Assembly: GCA_903927025.1 (NCBI GenBank)
Contig: CAIYLG010000052.1
Coordinates: forward strand, 186,001 to 250,000
Reading direction: 5' to 3'
Origin: an uncultured Armatimonadota bacterium
Lineage (GTDB): Bacteria; Armatimonadota; Fimbriimonadia; Fimbriimonadales; Fimbriimonadaceae
Length of the DNA stretch: 64,000 nucleotides
A model generated the notes under the pieces. It searched no databases, was not told where the DNA came from, and saw only the letters and a list, made by a program, of their open reading frames with translations. Position numbers and translations under genes: made by a program. Below, piece after piece: positions 54,605 to 63,876 of this stretch. How positions within the stretch are numbered: position 1 is the stretch's first letter; every line of letters starts with the position of its first letter.

Positions 54605-55237
54605 TTAGTTGCGCACCACCGTGATCGTTCCGATGTTCTCGTACTTTCCAGGTCCAACCGTCGGGTCGATGACGATCTGACGTCCGAGTTGGAGTCTCAT
54701 GAGGCCGCTGGTCTGTGAGACGTGGAAGTTGGGACCGCTGGCCGTGAACAGAGTGTTGAGCTTCGAGATAGGAACCATTCCGCTGTCGTACAGCTTGTTT
54801 CCGCTTTGGTCGTTGTACAGTGCGAATTGGCCATTGAGAACGACTGACTGTGCACCAGTTCTAGTCCCGCTGATCTTGCCTGGATTTCCGAATCCTGCAC
54901 AGACTAGAGTGAGAGTCTCAATGTGATAGAACCGGATGGTATTGGTCTGGGTGTCTGTGCCCTTGCCCCAGCCTGATACTGTCCAAGCCGCGCCGAGGTT
55001 GCCCGTGATGTACAGGTAGGAGTTGACATTCACGTCAGTTCGGACCTTGAAGGTTGTCGTTCCGGAGGCACTGTAGTCTCCGTTTACCGAGTCCATGCTC
55101 GTGTAGTGGAAAGTTCGCGTCCCATTCTTGTAGGAACCACCGTTGTCGCCACCATCTCCGCCGTCTCCGCCGTCGGCGCATGCAGATGCGGCTATGACTG
55201 CGAGTCCAGCGATTGTAAGAAGTGTTCGAAGTTTCAT
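54605..55237 (-). CDS. Small secreted protein with Gly-Asp repeats, unknown
   Basis: 210 residues, no family recognised. Signal peptide about 1-21 (AASACA cleavage). The mature protein starts with a run of GGD/GGDN repeats (about 23-34), a flexible linker possibly able to bind calcium. The remainder is beta-rich, with regular spacing of strands and many Ser, Thr, Gly and Asn, as in surface proteins (for example YLYITGNLGAAWTVSG). Stands alone between two hairpin-rich or empty regions. The ~230 bp upstream show no gene. Confidence 0.65.
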   Translation of the reverse strand: MKLRTLLTIAGLAVIAASACADGGDGGDGGDNGGSYKNGTRTFHYTSMDSVNGDYSASGTTTFKVRTDVNVNSYLYITGNLGAAWTVSGWGKGTDTQTNTIRFYHIETLTLVCAGFGNPGKISGTRTGAQSVVLNGQFALYNDQSGNKLYDSGMVPISKLNTLFTASGPNFHVSQTSGLMRLQLGRQIVIDPTVGPGKYENIGTITVVRN

Positions 55238-55466
55238 TTTGTTGTTTCCGTTGCTTTTAGTTTGTTTTGGGCCTTGTTGTTGCCCGATGACGATATGATG
55301 CCGGACACCCCAATCGCTTCGAAATCGCTTCTTTTAGGCCCCGAAGATGCGGGCGTTCACGACGGGTAGTGTGTTGAGGCCACGATGAATTACCGGGATC
55401 CTTGGTAGCGGTGGCCGTAGGCGTTCTCTGGCTCAATCCGCGCCGAATACTCACCGCGTCAGCCGT

Positions 55467-57281
55467 CTACGGCATGAGCCGTTCAAACTCACCTAGCCAC
55501 GGCGAGTACTGTTTCCACCGATTGGTGGAGCCTCGATAGAGCGGCTGGCGGACCTGCCAGAAACTGGGCGTCAAAACCGGGCGAGAATTGTTTTCAGGGT
55601 GCAGGCAGACGGGGTCCCAGTCCACCCCGCAGAACTCGACGGCGTCCTGAATAACTGCTTCCGGATTGCCTACCAGCTCTTCATAGGAAATTGCCCGAAA
55701 CTGATTGCTCGGAATCGCCTCTTCCCAGTGCTGGGAGAGCCTTGCGTACTGCTGGTAGGCAAATACGATGTCTGAACGGGTTCCAATAAACGGTGCCGTC
55801 GTTCGCATCGGCGTCATCCAGATGGAAAGGGCGGTGTCAACGGGGTGACGCCGCATATTCAGGATTTTGCCTTTAGGAAAGGCAATGGCAAGGAGTCCAG
55901 CGAGCATGGCATTGGCTGGGTTCTTGTCGATAATCTTTGCGAAGCCTGGCGCCGCGCTCTCTAGGAGGGCGAGATATCTGCAGCTCAGCGACGAAAACGA
56001 GTTGCGCCACTCGGATTCGTGCTCATGCCAAAACGCCTGCTCTCCGGCACCGCCGATGTTCGGGTGGCAAGAGAGGATTTGCTCCATGAGGCTGGTACCG
56101 GATCGCATCATTCCGAGCACGAAGATTGGCACGTCGGATTTCGATCCATCGCCCTGCATTTGGCGGATTGCTTCAGCGCTGTAAATGCTTCGCTGGCCCT
56201 CAAAGTACGCCTTGAATCGGTCGCGATCAAACTGTTTTGCTCCCGATGTCTTGAGCTTTAGCGCGTTCGCCTCGTCAAAGGACTTTAACGAGGCTTGGAA
56301 CTCCCCAAGGTCTGTTTGGGATTTGCCGAGGGCATACAGGAGAAACTCTCGATCTTGGGCGCGAACGTCGCTGCACGCAAGCTGGACCTCCAGTTTCGCA
56401 AGAATGGGAAGATCCTCTCTCGAGGTCCGCTTGCAAGAAAGGTACGAGTAGTAGGTCTCGCCGAATTTAGGATCGATTTCGATGGACCGAAGAAGGATTT
56501 CCCGAGCCCGATCGAAGTGTCCCAAGTCGAGATAAGACTTTGCCTTCGCATTCAGAAGTCTGGCTGGCTTTACGGCTCCCCTCTCCGCTCGGGCCCAAAT
56601 CTGCTCGGCCTCATCAAGTCGTCCCATAGCCGCGAGGGCATTTGCCGCTGTAGACAGGGCTTGGGTGTTCTTCGGGTCGAGGCGCAACGCGCGCTCAGCT
56701 TGGCTCAGCGCTTCAGAGGATCTGCCGAACCTTTGGTGAATCTCCCCCAAAAGTGCAAACCCCATTGGAATCTGCTTGCGCTGCAGCGCAGACGAAAGGT
56801 CAGCCTGGGCTTCCTTAAATCGGAGTTGCTCCAGCATGCAAGTGGCGCGTGAAAAGAGGAGATCCGGGTTCCCGGGCATGAGTTCCAATGCGATGGTGTA
56901 CGCCTCAATGGCGCCAGTGATCTGTCCCAGTTGGAAGCGACACTGGGCGAGCGGCAACAATGTCTGAACGTCTCGCGGCTTTGCCTTATCTGCTGCCTCT
57001 AGGTAGGAAATAGCAGACCCAAACATGCCTTTGTGACTCTGAAGCACCCCGGTCCAAAGCAACGCCTCGGGTTGATTCGGACTTAGATCGAGCACCTTTT
57101 GAAAGCGCTCTAGGGCAGTATCTGATCGCTTTCCCAGTACCGCCAGGTTTGCCAAATTGAGCCATGCGTCGGCATGATCTGGATGTTCCGCGACCAGGCG
57201 AAGCAGGATATCTTCTGCCTTACCCTTCAGCCCGGAGTGCAGCGCAACCATGGCCTCCTGCATCGTTTGTTGTGCGTCCAT
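55467..57281 (-). CDS. TPR-sulfotransferase
   Basis: 604 residues. About ten TPR units fill residues 5-320 (for example ADAWLNLANLAVLGKRSDTA). The C-terminal sulfotransferase domain has the 5'-phosphosulfate-binding loop PIFVLGMMRSGTSLMEQIL near residue 395, and the 3'-phosphate region NMRRHPVDTALSIW near 485. This TPR-plus-sulfotransferase layout is common in bacteria, and PAPS-dependent sulfation of a peptide or small molecule is expected. Cytoplasmic. Lies 239 bp downstream of the halogenase-like pair on the same strand, behind its own leader with a CTGAGCCA/TGGCTCAG hairpin (57298-57320). Confidence 0.9.
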   Translation of the reverse strand: MDAQQTMQEAMVALHSGLKGKAEDILLRLVAEHPDHADAWLNLANLAVLGKRSDTALERFQKVLDLSPNQPEALLWTGVLQSHKGMFGSAISYLEAADKAKPRDVQTLLPLAQCRFQLGQITGAIEAYTIALELMPGNPDLLFSRATCMLEQLRFKEAQADLSSALQRKQIPMGFALLGEIHQRFGRSSEALSQAERALRLDPKNTQALSTAANALAAMGRLDEAEQIWARAERGAVKPARLLNAKAKSYLDLGHFDRAREILLRSIEIDPKFGETYYSYLSCKRTSREDLPILAKLEVQLACSDVRAQDREFLLYALGKSQTDLGEFQASLKSFDEANALKLKTSGAKQFDRDRFKAYFEGQRSIYSAEAIRQMQGDGSKSDVPIFVLGMMRSGTSLMEQILSCHPNIGGAGEQAFWHEHESEWRNSFSSLSCRYLALLESAAPGFAKIIDKNPANAMLAGLLAIAFPKGKILNMRRHPVDTALSIWMTPMRTTAPFIGTRSDIVFAYQQYARLSQHWEEAIPSNQFRAISYEELVGNPEAVIQDAVEFCGVDWDPVCLHPENNSRPVLTPSFWQVRQPLYRGSTNRWKQYSPWLGEFERLMP

Positions 57282-57519
57282 GCCTGTTTGATTCTAACTG
57301 AGCCATGCCAACTGGCTCAGCAATGAAGCCCCGTTATAAATTTGCCGGGGCCAAATCGCATCTAAATTGAGGTTTAGCCGGGCAATCTCGTGGTCGGGAC
57401 GGCGTGATAGAACGTGTGGGAACCTACGACAACGGAGTTGAAACCCGTTTCTAGAGGCGGACTAAACTTCCGCGCGCCCACCGCTCTTGCTCGATCGCAA
57501 AACCTCAAACTAGATTGCA

Positions 57520-59379
57520 TCAGACCATAGCCGCCATTGCCTCTTTGAGTGCTTTGTTATTCTCTCGCTCCATTTCTGCAACTTGATCTGGCGTAAACAC
57601 GATCGACCCTCCGGCCTGCGGATTTACGTTGATCATTCCTCGCCTGTCATCCCACCAACCGTAGTAGAAGATCGTCGGCGTGGCCACGATCTTCAGTTGA
57701 GGCAGGCTTGCATCAAAGCGGCCAATCACCCAGTGTTCAGACAGCATTGCCTCCAGCGTTTCGCATCCGATCCAGAAGCAGGCATCGTACTGGGTGACTA
57801 CACCATGCTTCTTAAATTCAAAAACAAACCGCTCGAGAACCAGCTGCAGTTCCGATTCGCGCTTCAGCGCCTCAACCATCGCGCCATAGGCAAGGTGCAG
57901 AGGCAGAATTGCTGCTTCCCGCTTCAAGCACTTGATCGGTTTGATCTTGCCATTGGAGTGTGATCCGACCATCACTTCGGCCGTGTTGGTTGAGTCTAAT
58001 TCGAAGACGTTGTTCTGCTCGATGCCCCACTTTGTGTGATAGCCGGCCATCTGGTCGATGTTATAGCGCAGTGAAGAGATGCGGCAGTGAGCATTGGATG
58101 CCGCCCCTAGGTCATCGTGGGCAAAGCCACCCGTTCCCAGCCATTGGAAGGCCGATTCCGCATCCAGAACCAAACCTGACTTCCTGGCAATCTCGGAGCA
58201 GTACTCCTTGAGGTCGGTAAAGCAGGCATTGGCGGAGTACCAGTAGTCGGCAAACGCCATGTGGTTGTGGATTTGGGCTCGCTGTGTCGCTTCATAGTCG
58301 GCCCGAAGCCAAGCCTCGTCTAAGTTGCCCCGCTCCATTTCAAGTATCGTGTCGGCAACCCGAACGGCTCCGCCCTGGGCTAGGGTGAGTCCCGCTGAAA
58401 GGATAGGGTCGGCAAAACCGGCCGCGTCCCCGGCCAAGAACCAGTTTTCGCCAACGATTCGGTCTGAGATGAAGTTCCAGTCGTTAGTGGTCTGAAGGAT
58501 ATCTTCCCGTGCCGCGTTCTTGAGCAGTGCCTGAATTTCAGGCTCTTCTTCTAGGGCACGCAGATAGAGTTCTTCCGGACGGCATCCAGACTGTTTCAGG
58601 TAATCAGCCGGTGTCACCAGTCCTATGGAAGTTCGGGTTGGCCCAAGAGGGATAAACCAAATCCAGCCCCAACCAAGGCTCAGCACCCGAATACGGGTGC
58701 CTCCAATTCCAATGTGTTCCGCCCATTCTGCGTTTTGCCAGTAATCCCATATCGCGATGTTGCGAAGCGTTGTTGGCGAGTTGACCCCAACTCCAACCGC
58801 ACGTCTCAGAAGTCCACCGCTGCCAGAGGCGTCTACGTAGTACCGTGCCTGGACGGAATCCGCTCCTGCTAACTCAGTTGCTCCAAGTTCGCCACCAGCA
58901 ACTACCGAGAACCCGAGGACTTGATCCCCTTCCGTCAGCACCTGCTGGACCTTTACGTCTTGGTAAACCTTGGCACCCATCTCCTCCGCGTGGTCGAGAA
59001 GAATCTTGTCGTAGATGCTGCGGTCCACCTGAAACGCTGTCTGGGTTCGCTGGCCTTGGAAAGTGCCTGGACGTGGAGCATCCTTGAAGTCGCCACCGGC
59101 AATGAAGTCGAAATGCCACAGGTTGGAAGTGTTTCCCCAGCGGTAAGTTGCACCCACCTTGATCGCAAAGCCGGCTGCTTCCATCTTGTCCCAGACCCCG
59201 ATGTCGTGCAGAACCCGAGTTACCCGGGGCAATAGACTCTCCCCAACATGGTCTCGTGGGAAGATCTCCCTCTCAAAGATTCCAACTTTGAGTTCTGGGG
59301 CGTACTTTTTGAGCACGCAGGCTGTCGTTGCCCCCGCGGGGCCTCCGCCGATGATTGCGACATCGAAATCTAGCTTCAT
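57520..59379 (-). CDS. Flavin-dependent halogenase-like FAD oxidoreductase B
   Basis: 619 residues. FAD-binding GGGPAG at 11-16, PRDHVGESLLPR at 41-52 and the second FAD motif AGDAAGFADPILSAG near 316-330. The halogenase hallmark GWxWxIP is exact at 238-244. Lys74, just before GATYRWG (76-82), sits where phenol/pyrrole-type halogenases carry the catalytic lysine. A C-terminal ~150-residue region is extra. Such enzymes chlorinate or brominate aromatics using FADH2, O2 and halide, but some family members do not. A partner flavin reductase is not in this window. Close paralogue of the gene 13 bp upstream. Confidence 0.82.
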   Translation of the reverse strand: MKLDFDVAIIGGGPAGATTACVLKKYAPELKVGIFEREIFPRDHVGESLLPRVTRVLHDIGVWDKMEAAGFAIKVGATYRWGNTSNLWHFDFIAGGDFKDAPRPGTFQGQRTQTAFQVDRSIYDKILLDHAEEMGAKVYQDVKVQQVLTEGDQVLGFSVVAGGELGATELAGADSVQARYYVDASGSGGLLRRAVGVGVNSPTTLRNIAIWDYWQNAEWAEHIGIGGTRIRVLSLGWGWIWFIPLGPTRTSIGLVTPADYLKQSGCRPEELYLRALEEEPEIQALLKNAAREDILQTTNDWNFISDRIVGENWFLAGDAAGFADPILSAGLTLAQGGAVRVADTILEMERGNLDEAWLRADYEATQRAQIHNHMAFADYWYSANACFTDLKEYCSEIARKSGLVLDAESAFQWLGTGGFAHDDLGAASNAHCRISSLRYNIDQMAGYHTKWGIEQNNVFELDSTNTAEVMVGSHSNGKIKPIKCLKREAAILPLHLAYGAMVEALKRESELQLVLERFVFEFKKHGVVTQYDACFWIGCETLEAMLSEHWVIGRFDASLPQLKIVATPTIFYYGWWDDRRGMINVNPQAGGSIVFTPDQVAEMERENNKALKEAMAAMV

Positions 59380-59392
59380 TTACGTACCTAAC

Positions 59393-61129
59393 TTAATTTT
59401 CGAGATGGGGCGACCGCTGAGACTGAGGTAGCTCAAGGTCGCGATTGACCTGGAAATTCACGTTTGCACCCTCCACTCGGTCGGGCAGGACATCCCCCTT
59501 ATAGGTTTTGCACTCCACCCAGCCATCTCGAATCAGAGACTCGAGCGATTCCAGCAGTCCGTCGATGACCGCCTGGCTGAACGCCGCTCCCCGTACCTGG
59601 AAGCTGTGCTCGATGTACCCCATCGAGTCGGCAAACCTTGGCGAGGCTTTGAGACCCTCCACCATCCATGCACGCAGGCCATGAAGCGGCAGAATCTTTC
59701 CATTGCGCTCGTATCCTGGAACTCCGGTGACTCGGCCATTTTCGTAATGGGCGAGGTCGACCTTTTTTGCACCATCAAGGTTCAGGACGAAGCCGTTGTA
59801 GCCGCCAAATGCGGTAGTTGGAGCTTCGGCCGATAGGCGACTACCAATCTGATGAAGGCTCGAAATACTGTACGCGGCAAAAGACGCCCCGCCAAGATCA
59901 TCGTCTACAAATCCGCCGGTTCCGAGCCACTGAAATGCCTTATCCGCGCTCAGCTCCAGCCCGGCATCCTTTGCCAGCGTCCTGGTGAACTCCTTCAAGT
60001 CACTGAAGTGGGCATTCGCCGTGTACCAGTAGTCGGCAAATCGAATGTGCTGCATGATGCGACGATGGTTGCGAGACTCGTACTCCGATTTCAGCCACTT
60101 GGCATCTCCACCACGATCGATCTCCATCAGGGTGAACGCAGCCTCGCGGGCTGACGCATGAGTGAGGGTCATTCCTGCGGCAAGAATGGGGTCGGCGAAT
60201 CCGGCGGATTCACCCACCAGCATCCAGTTCTCACCGGTGAGGCGTTCCGCAACGAAAGACCAGTCTTTGGTTGATTCGAACTTTTCCTCGCGCTCGGCGC
60301 CAGAGAGCAGTCCGGAAATTCGGCGGTCATCCTTTATTGCCTGAAGATAAATCTCCTCTGGCTTTAGCCCTGTGCTCTTGTAATGCTCAGCAGGACAAAT
60401 GAATCCTACCGAGGTGCGGGTTGGGCTGATGGGAATAAACCAAATCCACCCGTAGCCAAGCGACATGACTTGGACGCGAGTGCCTCCGGTGCCAATGGTC
60501 ACCGCCCAATGGGCGTCCGTCCAGTAATCCCAGAAAGCTACGTTCTTCAGATTCGTTGGCTCAGTTGTCTGCACGCCCATGTTCCTGCGAAGCAGGCCAA
60601 CATGACCGGACGCATCTACGAACTGCTTGGCAGATATAAGGTCGCCTTGATCAGTTTCGAGGGTCGTGATGTGGTCACCCTCTTTCGAAACCGCGCGTAT
60701 TCCTGTTGCTTCGAACACTTCGACTCCGAGGCTTCGGGCGTGGTCAAGCAAGATCTGGTCGTAGACCGACCTGTCCACTTGGAGCGCGGTCTGCATCCGC
60801 TGCCCGGCGTAATGTCCCGGACGCGGCTCGTTTCGAAACTCTCCGTTTGGGACGAAGTGGAAGTCCCAAAGGTCTTTGGTGTTACCCCATCGATAAGTGG
60901 CGCCTATCTTGATCGGGAAGTTGGCGGCCTCGATCTTTTCCCAGGCACCCAGCTCATGCAGGATTTTGCCAATGGCGGGAAGTTGGCTCTCACCAACATG
61001 GTCGCGGGGGAAGGTTTCTCTTTCGAAGATGGCAACGGACATCTTCGGTCGATACTTCTTGATAAAGGCAGCGCAAGTGGAGCCGCCTGGACCCCCGCCA
61101 ACTATGGCGACGTCAAACGTCTTTGTCAT
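59393..61129 (-). CDS. Flavin-dependent halogenase-like FAD oxidoreductase A
   Basis: 578 residues from the ATG at 61129 (a TTG two codons up is less likely). GGGPGG at 11-16, PRDHVGESQLPA at 41-52, K74 before GATYRWG, GWIWFIP (GWxWxIP) in mid-protein and VGESAGFADPILAAG, where the usual Asp of GD is Glu. Domain order and motif positions match gene B almost exactly over the first ~430 residues. The C-termini differ. Starts 11 bp after the lipoprotein stop, so it is translated from the same operon. Substrate unknown. Confidence 0.82.
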   Translation of the reverse strand: MTKTFDVAIVGGGPGGSTCAAFIKKYRPKMSVAIFERETFPRDHVGESQLPAIGKILHELGAWEKIEAANFPIKIGATYRWGNTKDLWDFHFVPNGEFRNEPRPGHYAGQRMQTALQVDRSVYDQILLDHARSLGVEVFEATGIRAVSKEGDHITTLETDQGDLISAKQFVDASGHVGLLRRNMGVQTTEPTNLKNVAFWDYWTDAHWAVTIGTGGTRVQVMSLGYGWIWFIPISPTRTSVGFICPAEHYKSTGLKPEEIYLQAIKDDRRISGLLSGAEREEKFESTKDWSFVAERLTGENWMLVGESAGFADPILAAGMTLTHASAREAAFTLMEIDRGGDAKWLKSEYESRNHRRIMQHIRFADYWYTANAHFSDLKEFTRTLAKDAGLELSADKAFQWLGTGGFVDDDLGGASFAAYSISSLHQIGSRLSAEAPTTAFGGYNGFVLNLDGAKKVDLAHYENGRVTGVPGYERNGKILPLHGLRAWMVEGLKASPRFADSMGYIEHSFQVRGAAFSQAVIDGLLESLESLIRDGWVECKTYKGDVLPDRVEGANVNFQVNRDLELPQSQRSPHLEN

Positions 61130-61140
61130 AGCCAATTGGC

Positions 61141-61452
61141 TTACTTGCCCGGAGGTGGGGCAGCCGTACCTGCCTTTCTGGACATTGCCGCAAAGAGGCC
61201 GTCAATATTGACTCCTCCCTGGACTTCGGAGTAAAGGCTCTTCAGCTTGGCCCTATCCTCTGCCGACAGTTTCTTGGCGTCGCCGCCAACTTTGTCAAAT
61301 ATCGCGCGGGCTTCCTTGTTGCGCTCGACGTCAGACTTTGGGGTTTCCATTGCCTTCTTCGTCTCCGCTTCCTGGTTGCCGCAGCCTGCAATGAATCCGC
61401 CAGCGATAGGGAGCGCGGCGAGCAGCAGGATCAGATTTCGAAAGTTCTTCAT
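61141..61452 (-). CDS. Small lipoprotein, unknown
   Basis: 103 residues from the ATG at 61452; the frame is open further but without signal. The leader MKNFRNLILLLAALPIAGGF ends in the lipobox IAGC, giving a lipid-anchored Cys near residue 23. The rest is a short charged helical region (about 28-85) with Lys/Glu/Asp-rich segments and an Ala/Pro tail. No domain recognised. Sits between the pseudopilin gene (61-bp gap) and the first halogenase-like gene (11-bp gap). Confidence 0.7.
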   Translation of the reverse strand: MKNFRNLILLLAALPIAGGFIAGCGNQEAETKKAMETPKSDVERNKEARAIFDKVGGDAKKLSAEDRAKLKSLYSEVQGGVNIDGLFAAMSRKAGTAAPPPGK

Positions 61453-61513
61453 TGAATAGGTTCGGTTAAAGCTTCGGGTGGGTGCCCCGCTGCCGGAGCA
61501 CCCACAAGTGGAT

Positions 61514-62404
61514 TTATTCGCCGTCTTGGCGAGCTTCGTTGCACCAGCTGTCCATCCAGGTGATCTGAGCGCCGCCCAGGTAGCCACCGTTCAGGAGGTT
61601 TGGTGTATAGCCCCAAGTGTTCAACTGGCTTGGGTCGCTGTTGCAGAATCCGCCGAGAGGCAAGATGCCTGCGTGACCATCGTAGTAGCTGATCAGCGAA
61701 GCGTGACCCTTTGGACCCTTGGTCTTCAGTCCACCAAAGTTTGGCTGGGCAGAAGTCCAGGTGATCGGAATTGCGCCACCAGCAGACTCGTTGTTGTACT
61801 GACCTGTACAACCGTTGTTTGCATCGTTGGTGCTTCCCGTGCAGAGCGGGAGATAAGGTCCGCTGTCCACGTAAGGATCTCCGGTCTCAAACGTCTGCAT
61901 GATTTTTGCAGACTCTGGGACCTGGCTTTCGTTGACGCCTGGGCCGCCCCAGTTGCCGGTCAACCAGAAGTTGTTGACCATTGCATAGCCACGAGTGAAT
62001 CGGGGCACGCCAACGGGCAGGTCTTCCGTAGCGCCGTTAAGAATCTGCGAGTAGCCGAAATTCGACGTATCGTCAGCGTACTTAGAAGCTGGGTTGATCG
62101 GATCCGTGAAAACGCCAGCGTTCTTCACGTAAGGGAAATCGACTGCCTTCCATGACAGGTAGTAGGTACCGCCACCGTCAGTTACTGGAATTCGTCGGTT
62201 GGGAGAGGTGCCGTCATAGTCGTTTGCATACATGTGCAGAGACAAACCAATCTGCTTCATGTTGCTGACGCCCACCGTCTGCTTGGCAGCCTTCTTGGCT
62301 TGAGCAAACACTGGGAACAGGATGGCGGCGAGAATCGCGATGATGGCGATAACGACGAGAAGCTCAATGAGCGTAAATGCTTTCTTGCGAATAGAACGAT
62401 TCAA
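61514..62404 (-). CDS. DUF1559-type prepilin-like (pseudopilin) protein
   Basis: 296 residues. Class III-type prepilin leader: basic MNRSIRKKA, then [20 protein letters not shown] with the Glu at +5 after the predicted cleavage site. The large C-terminal part has the DUF1559 features [19 protein letters not shown] and [14 protein letters not shown]. Start is TTG at 62404, supported by AGAGGTGA 6 bp upstream. Such proteins are abundant in Armatimonadota and Planctomycetota, and may be secretion-machine or surface fibre subunits. First gene of the pseudopilin-lipoprotein-halogenase operon. Confidence 0.9.
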   Translation of the reverse strand: MNRSIRKKAFTLIELLVVIAIIAILAAILFPVFAQAKKAAKQTVGVSNMKQIGLSLHMYANDYDGTSPNRRIPVTDGGGTYYLSWKAVDFPYVKNAGVFTDPINPASKYADDTSNFGYSQILNGATEDLPVGVPRFTRGYAMVNNFWLTGNWGGPGVNESQVPESAKIMQTFETGDPYVDSGPYLPLCTGSTNDANNGCTGQYNNESAGGAIPITWTSAQPNFGGLKTKGPKGHASLISYYDGHAGILPLGGFCNSDPSQLNTWGYTPNLLNGGYLGGAQITWMDSWCNEARQDGE

Positions 62405-62410
62405 ATGATT

Positions 62411-62418
62411 TCACCTCT
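62411..62418 (-). promoter_or_regulatory. Shine-Dalgarno deciding the TTG start of the pseudopilin
   Basis: TCACCTCT on the plus strand is AGAGGTGA on the minus strand, 6 bp before the TTG at 62402-62404. No in-frame ATG exists before the prepilin leader. Confidence 0.75.
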
Positions 62419-62457
62419 TTGTGAGTGAGAAACAAGGCTAATGAAGAACAAACATCC

Positions 62458-63486
62458 TCATTTGAGTGGGGCGTAAGGCGAGGTCGAACCTCGGACGTCG
62501 AGTTTGGGAGAGAACACTATTTGTCTGGGACCGCTCAGGGGTTCGCCCTTTACGACTTCGACTAGCAATTGCGTCGCCCGTCGAGCCATCTCCACGATTG
62601 GCTGACTGACACTGGTTAGAGCCGGCGAAATTCTCTCGCAGGCGGCGGAACTGTCAAACCCAACGACGGAAACGTCGTCAGGAACTTGAAGCCCCATTTC
62701 AGAAAGCTGTTTGATGCGTGCAAATGCATCATCATCGGACCAGCTGAAGATGGCAGTAGGACGATCAGGGCGATTCATCAGTTCCCTGAACGCCTGCGGA
62801 GCCTCCGCGAAGTCGCCCAGAACAAAATCCTGATTGGCCTTGATGCCGGCAGATTCGAGCGCGTTTAGGTATCCGCTGTAGCGATCGTTTGAGGAAACAG
62901 AGTTGATGGAACCTCGGATCATCGCGATGCGGCGGTGGCCAAGATCTATCAGATGCTTGGTGGCCAGCTTGCCGCCCATGAAGTTGTCCAAGTCGACAAA
63001 GGGAAGCGATGGATCTTCGGACCGGCTAAAGAAGAGGACGACGGGGAACTTTCGAGCAATGAGCAGCTCCATCATCTCGTCGTGCTCGTCGCGAAGCACC
63101 AGCGCACCGTCCACACGGCCATCGGTCAGGGCATCCGCTTCCGCAAGGAGGTCGGAAGCGCTTTTTGTGTGGAGCATCAGATCGACGCCCGCTTCGACGC
63201 ATCCGTCGCAAACGCCTCTCATTGCATCGGCGATGAACGATGACGAAGAGCGGAAATAGTCTGCGTACTGGAAGACAACAGCGATGGTGTCTGTCCGCTT
63301 TTGCAAAAGCATTCGGGCTAAGGCATTGGGTCGATAGTCCAGCTCACGAGCCGCCGCCATGACACGTTCTGATGTCTGTGGACTGATTCGAGCCTGGGTT
63401 GCTCGGCCATTGAGAACGTAGCTGACCGTGACCTTACCAACACCCGCAAGTCTCGCGACATCATCAAGCGTGTTTCGCTGTCTCAA
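62458..63486 (-). CDS. LacI-family transcriptional regulator
   Basis: 342 residues from a TTG at 63486, which has GGAG 8 bp upstream and gives the normal helix-turn-helix opening MRQRNTLDDVARLAGVGKVTVSYVLNG (partly quoted). The longer TTG at 63510 lacks an SD. HTH at about 5-27, hinge RPNALARML near 55, then a periplasmic-binding-protein-like ligand domain with DNFMGGKLATKHLIDLGHRRIAMI and FSWSDDDAFARIKQL. The ligand is probably a sugar. Operator-like sites lie upstream (63562, 63720) and at the sugar locus (51946, 52127), so it likely represses itself and that locus. Confidence 0.9.
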   Translation of the reverse strand: MRQRNTLDDVARLAGVGKVTVSYVLNGRATQARISPQTSERVMAAARELDYRPNALARMLLQKRTDTIAVVFQYADYFRSSSSFIADAMRGVCDGCVEAGVDLMLHTKSASDLLAEADALTDGRVDGALVLRDEHDEMMELLIARKFPVVLFFSRSEDPSLPFVDLDNFMGGKLATKHLIDLGHRRIAMIRGSINSVSSNDRYSGYLNALESAGIKANQDFVLGDFAEAPQAFRELMNRPDRPTAIFSWSDDDAFARIKQLSEMGLQVPDDVSVVGFDSSAACERISPALTSVSQPIVEMARRATQLLVEVVKGEPLSGPRQIVFSPKLDVRGSTSPYAPLK

Positions 63487-63561
63487 ATCTCGGTCTCCGT
63501 GTGAGGACAAATTGGACTTAGGGAAGATTGCACCCTACAATTCTGCAGTACGGAGAATCTG

Positions 63562-63575
63562 CACAATGCGTTCAG
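63562..63575. promoter_or_regulatory. LacI-type operator O3 (imperfect)
   Basis: CACAATGCGTTCAG, 76 bp upstream of the regulator start. The right half-site TTCAG and the centre match the other three; the left half is degenerate. Confidence 0.5.
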
Positions 63576-63719
63576 CAACTCACTGCACCTTTGCGAAAGA
63601 AGAGGTGCATCTTGGGGGCCTAGGCTGACTTTGCCTATCGTTGTGAGGCTGGAAAGCATCATTGCTCGCTCAAAAACCAGAGAGCCGACATATCAGCCCA
63701 ACGGAGTGAACGAATTCTA

Positions 63720-63733
63720 CTGAATGCGTTCAG
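63720..63733. promoter_or_regulatory. LacI-type operator O4
   Basis: CTGAATGCGTTCAG, one base away from a perfect palindrome and from the site at 51946. It lies between lacI and thyX, 144 bp before thyX. Confidence 0.65.
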
Positions 63734-63876
63734 CAATGTCAAGCTGGAGCTTTTTCAGGTGGGATTTCCAGCAATATCGCTAGGGATTGGCCGCCTCCGC
63801 CTGCCCATGGTGGCCCCAGTCAAGAACCGGAACGTCGCCTTGCAGTCACTGCCCAAATCCACCCATACTTACCCCT

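Larger units (their letters stand above)
63487..63876. other. 390-bp intergenic region between lacI and thyX
   Basis: No gene. It contains the two operator-like sites at 63562 and 63720 and must hold the divergent promoters for the regulator and thyX. I could not fix -35/-10 boxes with confidence. Confidence 0.5.

Noticed and set aside
60383-61234. 283-codon open frame on the plus strand
   Set aside because: Antisense to the halogenase-like gene A, whose FAD and GWxWxIP motifs are intact; its translation has no family features.
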